Source of the DNA: an uncultured Rhodospirillales bacterium | Lineage (GTDB): Bacteria > Pseudomonadota > Alphaproteobacteria > CACIAM-22H2 | DNA length: 64,000 bases | Reading direction: 5' to 3' | NCBI GenBank assembly: GCA_937926175.1 | Contig: CALANV010000010.1 | Coordinates: forward strand, 62,001 to 126,000 | Shown here: positions 16,890 through 28,252 of the stretch, one piece after another | Layout: the number at the start of each line of letters is the position of its first letter | How positions within the stretch are numbered: position 1 is the first letter of the stretch | Translations under genes and position numbers: made by a program | The notes under the pieces: generated by a model | What the model saw: the letters and a program-made list of their open reading frames with translations, nothing else | What the model was told of the DNA's origin: nothing | Database searches by the model: none

Positions 16890-18653
16890 ATGTGCGGCAT
16901 AGCGGGACTGATGACGAGCAGGCGCGGCGGCCCGGACCCTGCCGTTTTGGGTGCGCTCGCCAATGCCCTCGCGCATCGTGGGCCCGATGGGCAGCGGCAC
17001 TATATCGTCGGCAATGTCGGGCTCGCGCATAACCGGCTCGCGATCATCGATCTTGAGACGGGCGATCAGCCGTTGATCGAGCCCGGCGGCGTCGCACTGG
17101 TCGCCAATGGCGAGATCTACAATTACGTCGAGCTGCGCGCCGAGCTTCATGGAGTCAATTTCCGGACCAACTCGGACTGCGAACCGCCGCTTCATCTCTA
17201 TCGGCGTCATGGGCTCGATTTCGTCGACAAGCTGCGCGGCATGTATGCGCTGGCGCTGCACGATCCCAAGGCCGGATATCTCGTGCTGGCGCGCGATCCG
17301 TTCGGTATCAAGCCGCTCTACTATGCCGAGACGGCCCAGGGGCTTGCCTTCGCCTCCGAGCCGCGTGCGCTGCTCGCGGCCGGGCTCGTCGAGCGGGCCA
17401 TCGAGCCCGGTCCGCGCACCGAGCTCCTCGAGCTCCAATTCACGACGCGGCGCGATACGATCTTTCCCGGCATCAAGCGGGTACTGCCGGGCGAGATGAT
17501 CGTGGCCGCCGACGGCAGGATCGTCGAGCGCCGCCGCCGCGCGGCCCTTCCCAGCAAAGGGCCTGCCGACTGGTCGGAGGCGAGCGCCCTCGACTACCTG
17601 GAGAATGCGCTTCTCGACAGCGTTGCCGTCCATCAGCGGTCGGACGTTCCGTATGGAATGTTCCTGTCGGGTGGTATCGATTCGTCGGCGTTGCTCGCCT
17701 TGATGGCGCGCCTCAACACGCGCCCTGTGGTCGCGCTGACTGCCTATTTCCCGAACACGTCGGTTGCCGATGAGCGTGCGGCGGCACAGGCGGCGGCGCG
17801 CGCGGTCGGCGCCGAACACATCGAGGTGCCGGTCACCGCCGACGATTTCTGGGCCGTATTGCCGAAGGTTGCCGCCGCGATGGACGATCCGGCTGCCGAT
17901 TACGCCTGCGTCCCGACGTTCCGCCTCGCGGAGCGCGCCCGCGAAATCGGCCTCAAGGTCGTGCTGTCGGGTGAGGGCGGCGACGAGCTGCTGGCCGGCT
18001 ATGGCCGCTACCGGAACATCATGCGGCCATGGTGGCTCGGCGGACGCGCCATGCGCCGCAAGGGCATTTTCGAAGGTCTGGGTGTGCTGCGGACGCGCAC
18101 GGTCGGCTGGCGCGACGGGATCGCCGCGGCCGAAGCGACCGAGCGCACGGGCGGACGCACACGTCTTCAGGTCGCCCAGGCCGTCGATTGCGCCGACTGG
18201 CTGCCGAACGATCTGCTTACCAAGCTCGATCGATGTCTCATGGCGCATGGCGTCGAGGGACGAACGCCGTTCCTTGATCCGGTCGTGGCGGAGGTTGCGT
18301 TCCGGCTGCCCGACCGGCTGAAGATCCGCGAACGCCGCGGCAAGTGGCTGCTTCGGCGCTGGCTCGACCGGGCGTTGCCGGCGGCCCAGGCGTTTGGACC
18401 GAAGCGCGGGTTCACTGTTCCGGTGGCCGAATGGATCGCAAGCGAGGGGGCGCGGCTCGGGCCGCTCGTCGCTGCCCAGCCGGGCATCGCGGAGATTGCC
18501 GATCCGGTCGCTGTCGCCAAGCTGTTTCGCAGTCCAAAGAAGCACGCCGGCCTTGCGGCGTGGACGCTGTTGTTCTACGCGCTATGGCATCAATGCCACG
18601 TCGTCGGCCGTCGGCCGGAGGGCGACGTCTTCGAGTGCCTCGCCTCGCACTGA
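16890..18653 (+). CDS. asparagine synthase (glutamine-hydrolysing) family protein
   Basis: A 587-residue class II amidotransferase. Cys2 of MCGIAGLMTSRRGG is the glutaminase nucleophile after Met removal; the second domain has the ATP-pyrophosphatase loop FLSGGIDSSALLAL and GEGGDELLAGYGRY. The overall form is AsnB-like. Placed last in a glycan operon it may amidate a sugar acid or a modified glycan instead of making free asparagine, which is common for such neighbours. The start at 16890 is set by the conserved MCGI; it lies one base after the previous stop. Confidence 0.92.
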   Translation: MCGIAGLMTSRRGGPDPAVLGALANALAHRGPDGQRHYIVGNVGLAHNRLAIIDLETGDQPLIEPGGVALVANGEIYNYVELRAELHGVNFRTNSDCEPPLHLYRRHGLDFVDKLRGMYALALHDPKAGYLVLARDPFGIKPLYYAETAQGLAFASEPRALLAAGLVERAIEPGPRTELLELQFTTRRDTIFPGIKRVLPGEMIVAADGRIVERRRRAALPSKGPADWSEASALDYLENALLDSVAVHQRSDVPYGMFLSGGIDSSALLALMARLNTRPVVALTAYFPNTSVADERAAAQAAARAVGAEHIEVPVTADDFWAVLPKVAAAMDDPAADYACVPTFRLAERAREIGLKVVLSGEGGDELLAGYGRYRNIMRPWWLGGRAMRRKGIFEGLGVLRTRTVGWRDGIAAAEATERTGGRTRLQVAQAVDCADWLPNDLLTKLDRCLMAHGVEGRTPFLDPVVAEVAFRLPDRLKIRERRGKWLLRRWLDRALPAAQAFGPKRGFTVPVAEWIASEGARLGPLVAAQPGIAEIADPVAVAKLFRSPKKHAGLAAWTLLFYALWHQCHVVGRRPEGDVFECLASH

Positions 18654-18797
18654 CGGGCGGGACCGGGACCCGGGGATTCCCGTTGACGCCGGCGATACGG
18701 TGGGCCCACGCTATCAGGAAACACTGCCGGGATTCGCAAAGCCGGAGCGCGGGTCGCAGGCGTGAGTTCGGATTGACGCAGCATTGAGGGTGACGGC

Positions 18798-19886
18798 GTG
18801 AACGAGCAGACGGTTCGCGAGGCAGGAGCGGCGAATGCAACGCGTCTCGTGTTGCGGCAGCCCGACGACTGGCATGCACATCTGCGCGATGGCGACATGC
18901 TGAAGCGCGTGGCGCCTTACACGGCGCGTCAGTTCGGTCGTGCCATCATCATGCCGAATCTGGTGCCGCCGATCACCACGGTGAAGGCGGCGATCGCATA
19001 TCGTGAACGGATCCTGGCAGCCGTCGGTCCGGACATCCCGTTTACGCCGCTGATGACCGTATACCTGACGGATACGATCGACCCGAAAGAGATCGAGACC
19101 GGATTCCGCGACGGGGTATTCACGGCGGCGAAACTGTATCCGGCCCATGCGACGACCAATTCGGCCCATGGCGTCACGGATATCTGGAAGATGGGGCGCG
19201 TGTTCGAAACGATGCAACGCATCGGTATGCCGCTCCTCGTCCACGGCGAGGTCACCGACCGCGCCGTCGACGTGTTCGACCGCGAGACCGTGTTCATTGA
19301 TCGGATCCTGAGCCGTCTGGTGCGCGAATTCCCCGACCTGAAGATCGTTTTCGAGCACATCACGACCGAAGAAGCGGTCGAGTTCGTCCGCGCCGGACCG
19401 CAAACGCTCGCGGCGACAATCACGCCGCATCATTTGGAGATCAACCGCAACGCCATTTTCGACGGCGGCATCCGACCGCATATGTACTGTCTGCCGATCG
19501 CCAAGCGGGAACAACATCGGCTGGCGTTGCGCAAGGCGGCGACCTCGGGCGAGGCGAAGTTCTTCCTCGGCACGGATACGGCGCCGCATCCGTCACACGC
19601 GAAGGAGGCGGCATGCGGCTGTGCCGGTATCTTCAATGCGCCGTTCGCGCTGGAAACGTATGCCAAGGTTTTCGAGGAGGAAGGCGCGCTCGACAGGCTT
19701 GAGGCGTTCGCGTCACTGAACGGGCCGCGGTTTTATGGTCTTCCGGTAAACGAGCGTCGCGTCGCACTCGTCCGCACCGAGGTCGCCGTGCCCGACGAGC
19801 TGACCGACGGCGTCACCCGCCTGATTCCGTTCCACGCCGGTCGTACGCTTGCATGGCACTACGCAGGCCCCGTCGACGGCACATGA
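18798..19886 (+). CDS. pyrC: dihydroorotase (class II)
   Basis: A zinc amidohydrolase that closes carbamoyl aspartate to dihydroorotate in pyrimidine synthesis. It has the metal pair in QPDDWHAHLRDGDML, the carbamylated-Lys region AAKLYPAHATTNS, LLVHGEVTD, FEHITTEEAVEF, ITPHHL and the catalytic Asp in FLGTDTAPHPSHAKE. Length (362) fits the compact PyrC form. The start is GTG at 18798 with GAGGG 7 bases upstream. It lies 144 bases after the glycan operon and may be a separate unit. Confidence 0.95.
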   Translation: MNEQTVREAGAANATRLVLRQPDDWHAHLRDGDMLKRVAPYTARQFGRAIIMPNLVPPITTVKAAIAYRERILAAVGPDIPFTPLMTVYLTDTIDPKEIETGFRDGVFTAAKLYPAHATTNSAHGVTDIWKMGRVFETMQRIGMPLLVHGEVTDRAVDVFDRETVFIDRILSRLVREFPDLKIVFEHITTEEAVEFVRAGPQTLAATITPHHLEINRNAIFDGGIRPHMYCLPIAKREQHRLALRKAATSGEAKFFLGTDTAPHPSHAKEAACGCAGIFNAPFALETYAKVFEEEGALDRLEAFASLNGPRFYGLPVNERRVALVRTEVAVPDELTDGVTRLIPFHAGRTLAWHYAGPVDGT

Positions 19887-20093
19887 CAGCGTCGTCGACG
19901 TGATCACGACCATTCAGCAGACCGAAAGACGTTCCAAACTTCGATCGGCCGCGGTCCACCCGGGGCGCCACCGTCGTCGAACCTGAGTGCCGGACAGGGG
20001 CGGTGCTTGGCGGATACGGCGCGAGGCTTGCGTTTACGCATCGCGGCATTACTTGCTAATCTTGGCCATCTATCGAAGACCGGGAGAATCGTC

Positions 20094-21263
20094 ATGACCG
20101 CCTGCATCGTCGGCTGGGCCCACGGCAAGTTCGGCAAACGCGAGGGTATGGACCTCGAATCCCTGATCGCCGAAGTTGCGACCGACGCGATCAAGGATGC
20201 CGGGCTCGAGCCGAAAGATGTCGACGAGATCTATGTCGGCCATTTCGGCGGCGGTTTCGTCAAACAGGATTTTCCGGCATCGCTCGTTCTTCAGGCGTCG
20301 GATGCGTTCCGGTTCAAGCCGGCGACACGCGTCGAGAACGCCTGCGCCACGGGGTCGGCTGCCGTCTATCAGGGGCTTACGTCGATTGCCGCGAAGAAGT
20401 CGCGCGTGGTCCTGGTCGTCGGCGTCGAGAAGATGACCGAGACGCCCGGGGAGCAGATCGGCGGCATCCTGATGAAGGCGTCCTACGTCAAGGAGGAAGA
20501 CCGGCCGGGCATGAGCTTCGCCGGCATATTCGGGCACATCGCACAGCTCTACTTCCAGCGTTACGGCGACCAGTCGGATGCGATGGCGCGGATCGCGGCG
20601 AAGAACCACAGGAATGGGGCCGTGAACCCCTACGCGCAGATGCAAAAGGATCTCGGCTACGAATTCTGCCGGACGGTTTCGGACAAGAATCCCCTGGTCG
20701 CCGGTCCGCTCCGTCGTACCGACTGCTCGCTCGTTTCGGACGGCGCGGCCGCGCTCGTGCTCGCCGACATCGATACGGCGCTCACGCTGAAAAAGGCCGT
20801 CGCGTTCCGCGCGGCCGAGCAGGTCAACGACTATCTGCCCATGAGCCGGCGCGACATCATCCAGTTCGAGGGCTGCGCGCAGGCATGGCAGCGCGCCTTT
20901 GCCCGCTCCCGCACGACGCTCGACGATCTTGGCGTGGTGGAGACGCATGACTGTTTCACCATCGCCGAGCTCATTCAGTATGAAGCCATGGGCCTGACAC
21001 CGAAGGGACAGGGCGCCAGGGCGATCCTGGAAGGCTGGACGGAAAAGGACGGAAAGCTGCCCGTGAATCCGTCGGGCGGCCTCAAGTCGAAAGGGCATCC
21101 GATCGGGGCAACTGGCGTCTCGATGCATATCATGGCGGCCATGCAGGTGACCGGCAGCGCCGGCCCGATGCAGGTCAAGAACCCGCGGCTCGCGGGTGTC
21201 TTCAACATGGGCGGCGCGGCGGTCGCGAACTACGTCAGCATCCTCGAACCGCTGCGTGCGTGA
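20094..21263 (+). CDS. thiolase family acetyl-CoA acetyltransferase
   Basis: A 389-residue thiolase. The nucleophilic Cys lies in VENACATGSAAVYQG, the His in the TGxxxxxx-type motif GGLKSKGHPIGATGVS, and ETHDCFTIAELIQYEAMG resembles the SCP2/sterol-carrier thiolase branch. The usual C-terminal CxG motif is replaced by a GVFNMGGAAVANY end, which also fits the SCP2-like branch, so it may degrade branched or unusual acyl-CoAs rather than make acetoacetyl-CoA. The ATG at 20094 has GGGAG upstream. It is followed after 22 bases by a CoA-linked reductase. Confidence 0.88.
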   Translation: MTACIVGWAHGKFGKREGMDLESLIAEVATDAIKDAGLEPKDVDEIYVGHFGGGFVKQDFPASLVLQASDAFRFKPATRVENACATGSAAVYQGLTSIAAKKSRVVLVVGVEKMTETPGEQIGGILMKASYVKEEDRPGMSFAGIFGHIAQLYFQRYGDQSDAMARIAAKNHRNGAVNPYAQMQKDLGYEFCRTVSDKNPLVAGPLRRTDCSLVSDGAAALVLADIDTALTLKKAVAFRAAEQVNDYLPMSRRDIIQFEGCAQAWQRAFARSRTTLDDLGVVETHDCFTIAELIQYEAMGLTPKGQGARAILEGWTEKDGKLPVNPSGGLKSKGHPIGATGVSMHIMAAMQVTGSAGPMQVKNPRLAGVFNMGGAAVANYVSILEPLRA

Positions 21264-21285
21264 GGTGAGCCGGGGGCGTGGGATC

Positions 21286-22290
21286 ATGGGGCGGTTCGAG
21301 GCACTCGTTCTTGACGAGAAGGAAGGCAAGGTCATCTCGTCGATCCGGAGCCTGAGCGATGAGGACCTGCCGCCGGGCGACGTCACCATCTGGGTCGAGT
21401 ATTCGACGCTCAATTACAAGGACGGCCTGATCCTGAACGGGTTGGGCCGTCTCGTCCGGAAATATCCGCACGTGCCCGGCATCGATTTTGCCGGTGTCGT
21501 TGAGACCTCTCAGTCCGCTGCCTACAAGCCCGGCGACCGCGTGATTCTCACGGGCTGGCGGGTCGGCGAGCTGCACTGGGGCGGCTATGCCCAGCGCGTC
21601 CGGGTCAAGTCCGAGTGGCTCGTGCCGCTTCCGGCTGGGCTTACGACGAAGCGGGCAATGGCGATCGGGACGGCCGGCCTTACCGCAATGCTGGCGATCA
21701 TGGCGCTTGAGGAACACGGCCTCAGGCCCGGCGTGGGAGAGATCCTGGTGTCGGGCGCCGCCGGCGGACTGGGGAGCATCGCGGTCGCCATTTTGAGCAA
21801 GCTCGGCTATGACGTTGCCGCGTCGACGGGCCGGGCGGAGCAGTACGAGTATCTGCGCGCCCTCGGCGCCAAGACAATCATACCGCGCGCCGAGCTCTCG
21901 CTCGAAAAGCCGAAACCGCTGCAGAGCGAACGCTGGCACTATGCCATCGATACGGTCGGCGGTCTCGTGCTCGCGAACATGCTGACGGCGATGCGCTACG
22001 GCACGGCGGTTGCCGCATGCGGGAACGCGGGCGGCAACGAGCTGTCGACGACCGTGTTGCCGTTCATCCTGCGCGGCATCGACCTCCTGGGCATCGATTC
22101 CGTGATGCAACCGTTGGCGACCCGCAAGGTCGCGTGGGAGCGGCTGGTGCGCGATCTGCCGCTTGATCAGCTCGATGCGATGACGACGGTGGTCAGACTT
22201 GAGAACCTGCCGGAACTTGGCGCCAGGATTCTCCGGGGACAGGTTCGCGGGCGCGTCGTCGTCGACGTGGGCGGGAGCGGGCCGGCATGA
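21286..22290 (+). CDS. acrylyl-CoA reductase-type MDR oxidoreductase (AcuI/YhdH)
   Basis: A 334-residue zinc-free quinone-oxidoreductase-like enzyme of the AcuI/YhdH family, which reduces acryloyl-CoA to propionyl-CoA with NADPH. Typical motifs: YSTLNYKDGLILNGLGRLVR, PGIDFAGVVE, the NADPH-binding VSGAAGGLGSIAVAIL, and GIDLLGIDSV near the C-terminus. It follows the thiolase closely, so the pair may act in short-chain acyl-CoA metabolism. The start at 21286 excludes a 30-residue non-conserved leader. Confidence 0.9.
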   Translation: MGRFEALVLDEKEGKVISSIRSLSDEDLPPGDVTIWVEYSTLNYKDGLILNGLGRLVRKYPHVPGIDFAGVVETSQSAAYKPGDRVILTGWRVGELHWGGYAQRVRVKSEWLVPLPAGLTTKRAMAIGTAGLTAMLAIMALEEHGLRPGVGEILVSGAAGGLGSIAVAILSKLGYDVAASTGRAEQYEYLRALGAKTIIPRAELSLEKPKPLQSERWHYAIDTVGGLVLANMLTAMRYGTAVAACGNAGGNELSTTVLPFILRGIDLLGIDSVMQPLATRKVAWERLVRDLPLDQLDAMTTVVRLENLPELGARILRGQVRGRVVVDVGGSGPA

Positions 22291-22574
22291 CGGGCCGCGC
22301 CGTCGCGGCGCTGACCGGCACGGTCGCGATGGCGGCGCTCATCGCGTGTACACCTGACCCTCTGTCACCGTATCAGCCGACGGATTCGCAGCGGCAGCTG
22401 CAAAACTGGTTCGGTCTGCGGTTCGAGACCACCATGCCGCCGATCTATTGCTACGCCACCCTTGCCGAACCCGACTGCTACGCCGAACCGGTGCCGGGCT
22501 GGGAGCGGCGTCTCATCGCCTATGGTGGTCCGGCACCCGACCGGCCGGCGGCGGGTCCGGTGACGGCGCCATAG
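22287..22574 (+). CDS. small lipoprotein, unknown function
   Basis: A 95-residue protein with a lipoprotein signal: a hydrophobic stretch from about residue 6 and lipobox L-I-A-C (Cys 21). The mature part has IYCYATLAEPDCYAEPVPGWE, two cysteines that may pair. Its ATG overlaps the reductase stop by 4 bases. Not recognised as a named family. Confidence 0.7.
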   Translation: MTGRAVAALTGTVAMAALIACTPDPLSPYQPTDSQRQLQNWFGLRFETTMPPIYCYATLAEPDCYAEPVPGWERRLIAYGGPAPDRPAAGPVTAP

Positions 22575-22600
22575 GGCAGGTCAGGCGGTACGAGGCAACC

Positions 22601-22789
22601 ATGCAGAAGCACAAGGTGGTCGAAAGCGTGGAAATCGAGGCCGATCAGCTCGAGTGGCTGAGGGATATGGCCGAGAGCTATCAGCTCGCTGATGTCTCCA
22701 AGGCCCTTCGCGTCGTGCTCGATTACGCGATGATGGATCTTGACGAGGACGACATCTTCGGCGTCATCCGCTGCCGCCGTTGCGGATGA
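22601..22789 (+). CDS. small ribbon-helix-helix-like protein with a CxxC tail
   Basis: A 62-residue acidic protein: VESVEIEADQLEWLRDMA could be a beta strand and helix of a ribbon-helix-helix fold, followed by SKALRVVLDYAMMDLDEDD and ending IRCRRCG. The strand-helix-helix plan and the SKALRVVLDYA helix recall CopG/Arc-type regulators, but DNA binding is not proved. The two Cys at the C-terminus could bind metal. The start at 22601 is preferred to an upstream frame whose leader lies antisense-like in the lipoprotein gene. Unknown function. Confidence 0.6.
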   Translation: MQKHKVVESVEIEADQLEWLRDMAESYQLADVSKALRVVLDYAMMDLDEDDIFGVIRCRRCG

Positions 22790-23242
22790 AGGGGCCGAGC
22801 CCACTCCTTGGACGGCATCGGCCGCGGCGCTTTTCCGAATTCGTTCCGAAGCGGGGAACCGCCCAAGCCTCCAGACCGGCAAATCCGGTTCAGCCAAAAA
22901 AAAAAATTGACCGGTGCCGCGTGTGTCGTGACCGACCAACGCAGGACCGGCCGAGGATCCATATTTTTGTTGCACCGCTTGGCTTTTTCGGCCAGCGCGT
23001 GTCTCCTCCCCTCAACTCGGGCCGCCCCCGGGGCCGCCCGTATGGTCTCGGACGTCCCCGCGGGTGGACGGATCGTGCGCTGTTTCGACGTTTTGTGCAA
23101 CTGGCAATTATTCCCATTAACCTTTTTCTTCCGGCGGAAATACAGCCCTTTTCATCCTTCCGGCCGACGGGATTCGGTTAACGTCCGCATGAGGAAGGCC
23201 CTGATCCCCCGGCGGTCGAACCTGTCCCGGAACGAGATCTTC
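22790..23242. other. 450-base intergenic region with A-tract and repeats
   Basis: No convincing gene. It contains an A-tract of about eleven bases near 22897-22908, two copies of GGGCCGCCC near 23020-23040, and an AT-rich stretch near 23100-23150 (GGCAATTATTCCCATTAACC) that may carry the promoter of the next gene. Open frames that cross it are low-complexity leaders of the downstream gene. Confidence 0.45.
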
Positions 23243-23806
23243 ATGTCCTGTGAAGGACCGTCGTGCATTATGGGGACTTCGCCGATCGAGGTCCGGATGG
23301 TCGAGACCGCCGACATGTCATATGCCGCGTGGCAGGAGAGGGTAAGGGGAACGAATGTCTCGACCGTCACCCTGCTGGCGACCGACTACCTCAACCATTT
23401 CAATGAAGCGATCATGCTTCTCGGCATGGTGCCGGACATGCCGGAGGTCATCGCGGACTGCCGGGCATGGCGACCGAAGAGCTACGAGGCGCATTTCCGC
23501 GACAGCAGCTTCTCCGAGCGGGACCTCATTATTGCGGCCTATGCCTACGCGCCGTTACGGTACCGCATTCCCTTCGAGCGGACGATCGACGAGATCAATG
23601 CCGCGATCACCAAGTGGATCGCGCGTATGGATGCGGTTCAGGCAACGGGCGACCCGGCGGCGCTCGCACGGGAGGGAGCAGCGGCGACGCTCGAGCTCCA
23701 GGCGCTCGTTGCCAAGGCATCGGCCATCATTCACGGTGCCGGCGAGACGGTGGTGGTGGATCAGTCGGCCGTGGATGCCATCATCGCCGGCGGCGGTTCG
23801 CCTTGA
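23243..23806 (+). CDS. hypothetical helical protein
   Basis: Up to 187 residues, nearly all predicted helix: TLLATDYLNHFNEAIMLLGMVPDMPEVIADC, then RYRIPFERTIDEINAAITKWIARMDA and a C-terminal ATLELQALVAKASAIIHG. Start is uncertain: ATG at 23243, 23270 or 23297; the last has GAGG 5 bases upstream and gives 169 residues. No signal peptide, membrane segment or known motif was recognised. It lies before the signalling block and might belong to it, but the 343-base gap argues for its own unit. Confidence 0.6.
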   Translation: MSCEGPSCIMGTSPIEVRMVETADMSYAAWQERVRGTNVSTVTLLATDYLNHFNEAIMLLGMVPDMPEVIADCRAWRPKSYEAHFRDSSFSERDLIIAAYAYAPLRYRIPFERTIDEINAAITKWIARMDAVQATGDPAALAREGAAATLELQALVAKASAIIHGAGETVVVDQSAVDAIIAGGGSP

Positions 23807-24149
23807 CGCAACCGGTGTCAAGCGTTCATCCTGATCGTCGAACCATGAGATGAGCTGAAGCGGCGAACCGTGGTCATCTGCCGGGGATGACAGAAGACAT
23901 GTCTCTCGGCGTCTAGTAATGAGCGCGGATTCCGCCGCCCGTCAAAAATGACGGCATCGTCACAGACGGCCGCTTAAGCGGGACGGTATCGGACTCGGTC
24001 TGGATGCCGAGTCATCGGAGCAGGACGTCCACCTCATCCACAAAGTTACGGTTGCTTGGGTTCGATCCGTTTGGACTACTTCCGACGGAACCGTTTCAAA
24101 CCCGTTTCGTTTCGACAACCGTAGTCCTGGAAAAGGCGCGGGGGACTTC
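23807..24149. other. intergenic region upstream of the signalling block
   Basis: A 343-base stretch with no gene that can be supported. A small inverted repeat CCGTCAAAAATGACGG (near 23939-23954; CCGTCA/TGACGG arms) might be a terminator of the upstream gene or an operator. Nothing else was recognised. Confidence 0.4.
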
Positions 24150-24611
24150 ATGAACGTTAAGCCCGGCGGATCGACAACCGGGGGAAATGCGTCGTCCGCC
24201 TATGGCCGCGAGCGCTCTCGCAGTGTGCTCATCGTCGACGGTGATGCCCTGGTTGCGATGTTGATCGCAGAGATCATCGCGGATTCTCTTGAGGGAGTCG
24301 CTGATTTTCTCGAGGGACTCGATTGTGCGGTTCGCGGGATCTCCGCTCCAGGTGCCCAGGCATTGGCGGCGCTGCACAGACCGAGAGTAGCGATCGTCGA
24401 CATTGGGGTAAAAGGTACGATGGACGGCGTCGAGACGGCGGCACAGTTGCGCGAGCGGCTCGGAACGAAGTGCATGCTTTGCTCGGGCGACATCGGTGCC
24501 GCCACCGAAGAACGAGCCGCATACGTCGCGCCGGCCGCGATCCTTTCCAATCCCTTCACCTCGGCGCAGTTCGAAGCCGTGCTGGCGCGTACCTTGGCCG
24601 CCACCGGTTAA
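24150..24611 (+). CDS. stand-alone receiver-domain protein
   Basis: A 153-residue single REC domain after a flexible 25-residue leader. It has the acidic pair in VLIVDGDALVAM, the probable phospho-acceptor Asp in RPRVAIVDIGVKG, and the Ser/Thr position in CMLCSGDIG. The conserved lysine of the usual KPF motif is replaced (ILSNPF), so signalling may be altered. No output domain. It lies 87 bases upstream of the large hybrid kinase and is probably part of its phosphorelay. Confidence 0.82.
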   Translation: MNVKPGGSTTGGNASSAYGRERSRSVLIVDGDALVAMLIAEIIADSLEGVADFLEGLDCAVRGISAPGAQALAALHRPRVAIVDIGVKGTMDGVETAAQLRERLGTKCMLCSGDIGAATEERAAYVAPAAILSNPFTSAQFEAVLARTLAATG

Positions 24612-24698
24612 TGGCTGGGATATCCAACAGCAAAGTCCGCTGCATCGCCTGACACAAGCATCGTCTCGCGCCAGGCGAGCTTATCGGAGGAGTGCAAC

Positions 24699-28235
<3,537 letters not shown>

Positions 28236-28252
28236 GTGGTAGAGGCCGGAGA

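Noticed and set aside
16827..18545. A 572-codon minus-strand open frame opposite the asparagine synthase-like gene
   Set aside because: Same reasoning; the plus-strand protein has complete catalytic motifs.
23018..23045. Repeated GGGCCGCCC units as a possible structured RNA or tandem repeat
   Set aside because: Only two short copies in GC-rich sequence, with no further pattern; chance is sufficient.
22808..23242. N-terminal extension of the hypothetical helical protein
   Set aside because: The in-frame upstream stretch crosses an A-tract and AT-rich non-coding-like DNA, has odd composition, and better starts exist at 23243-23297.
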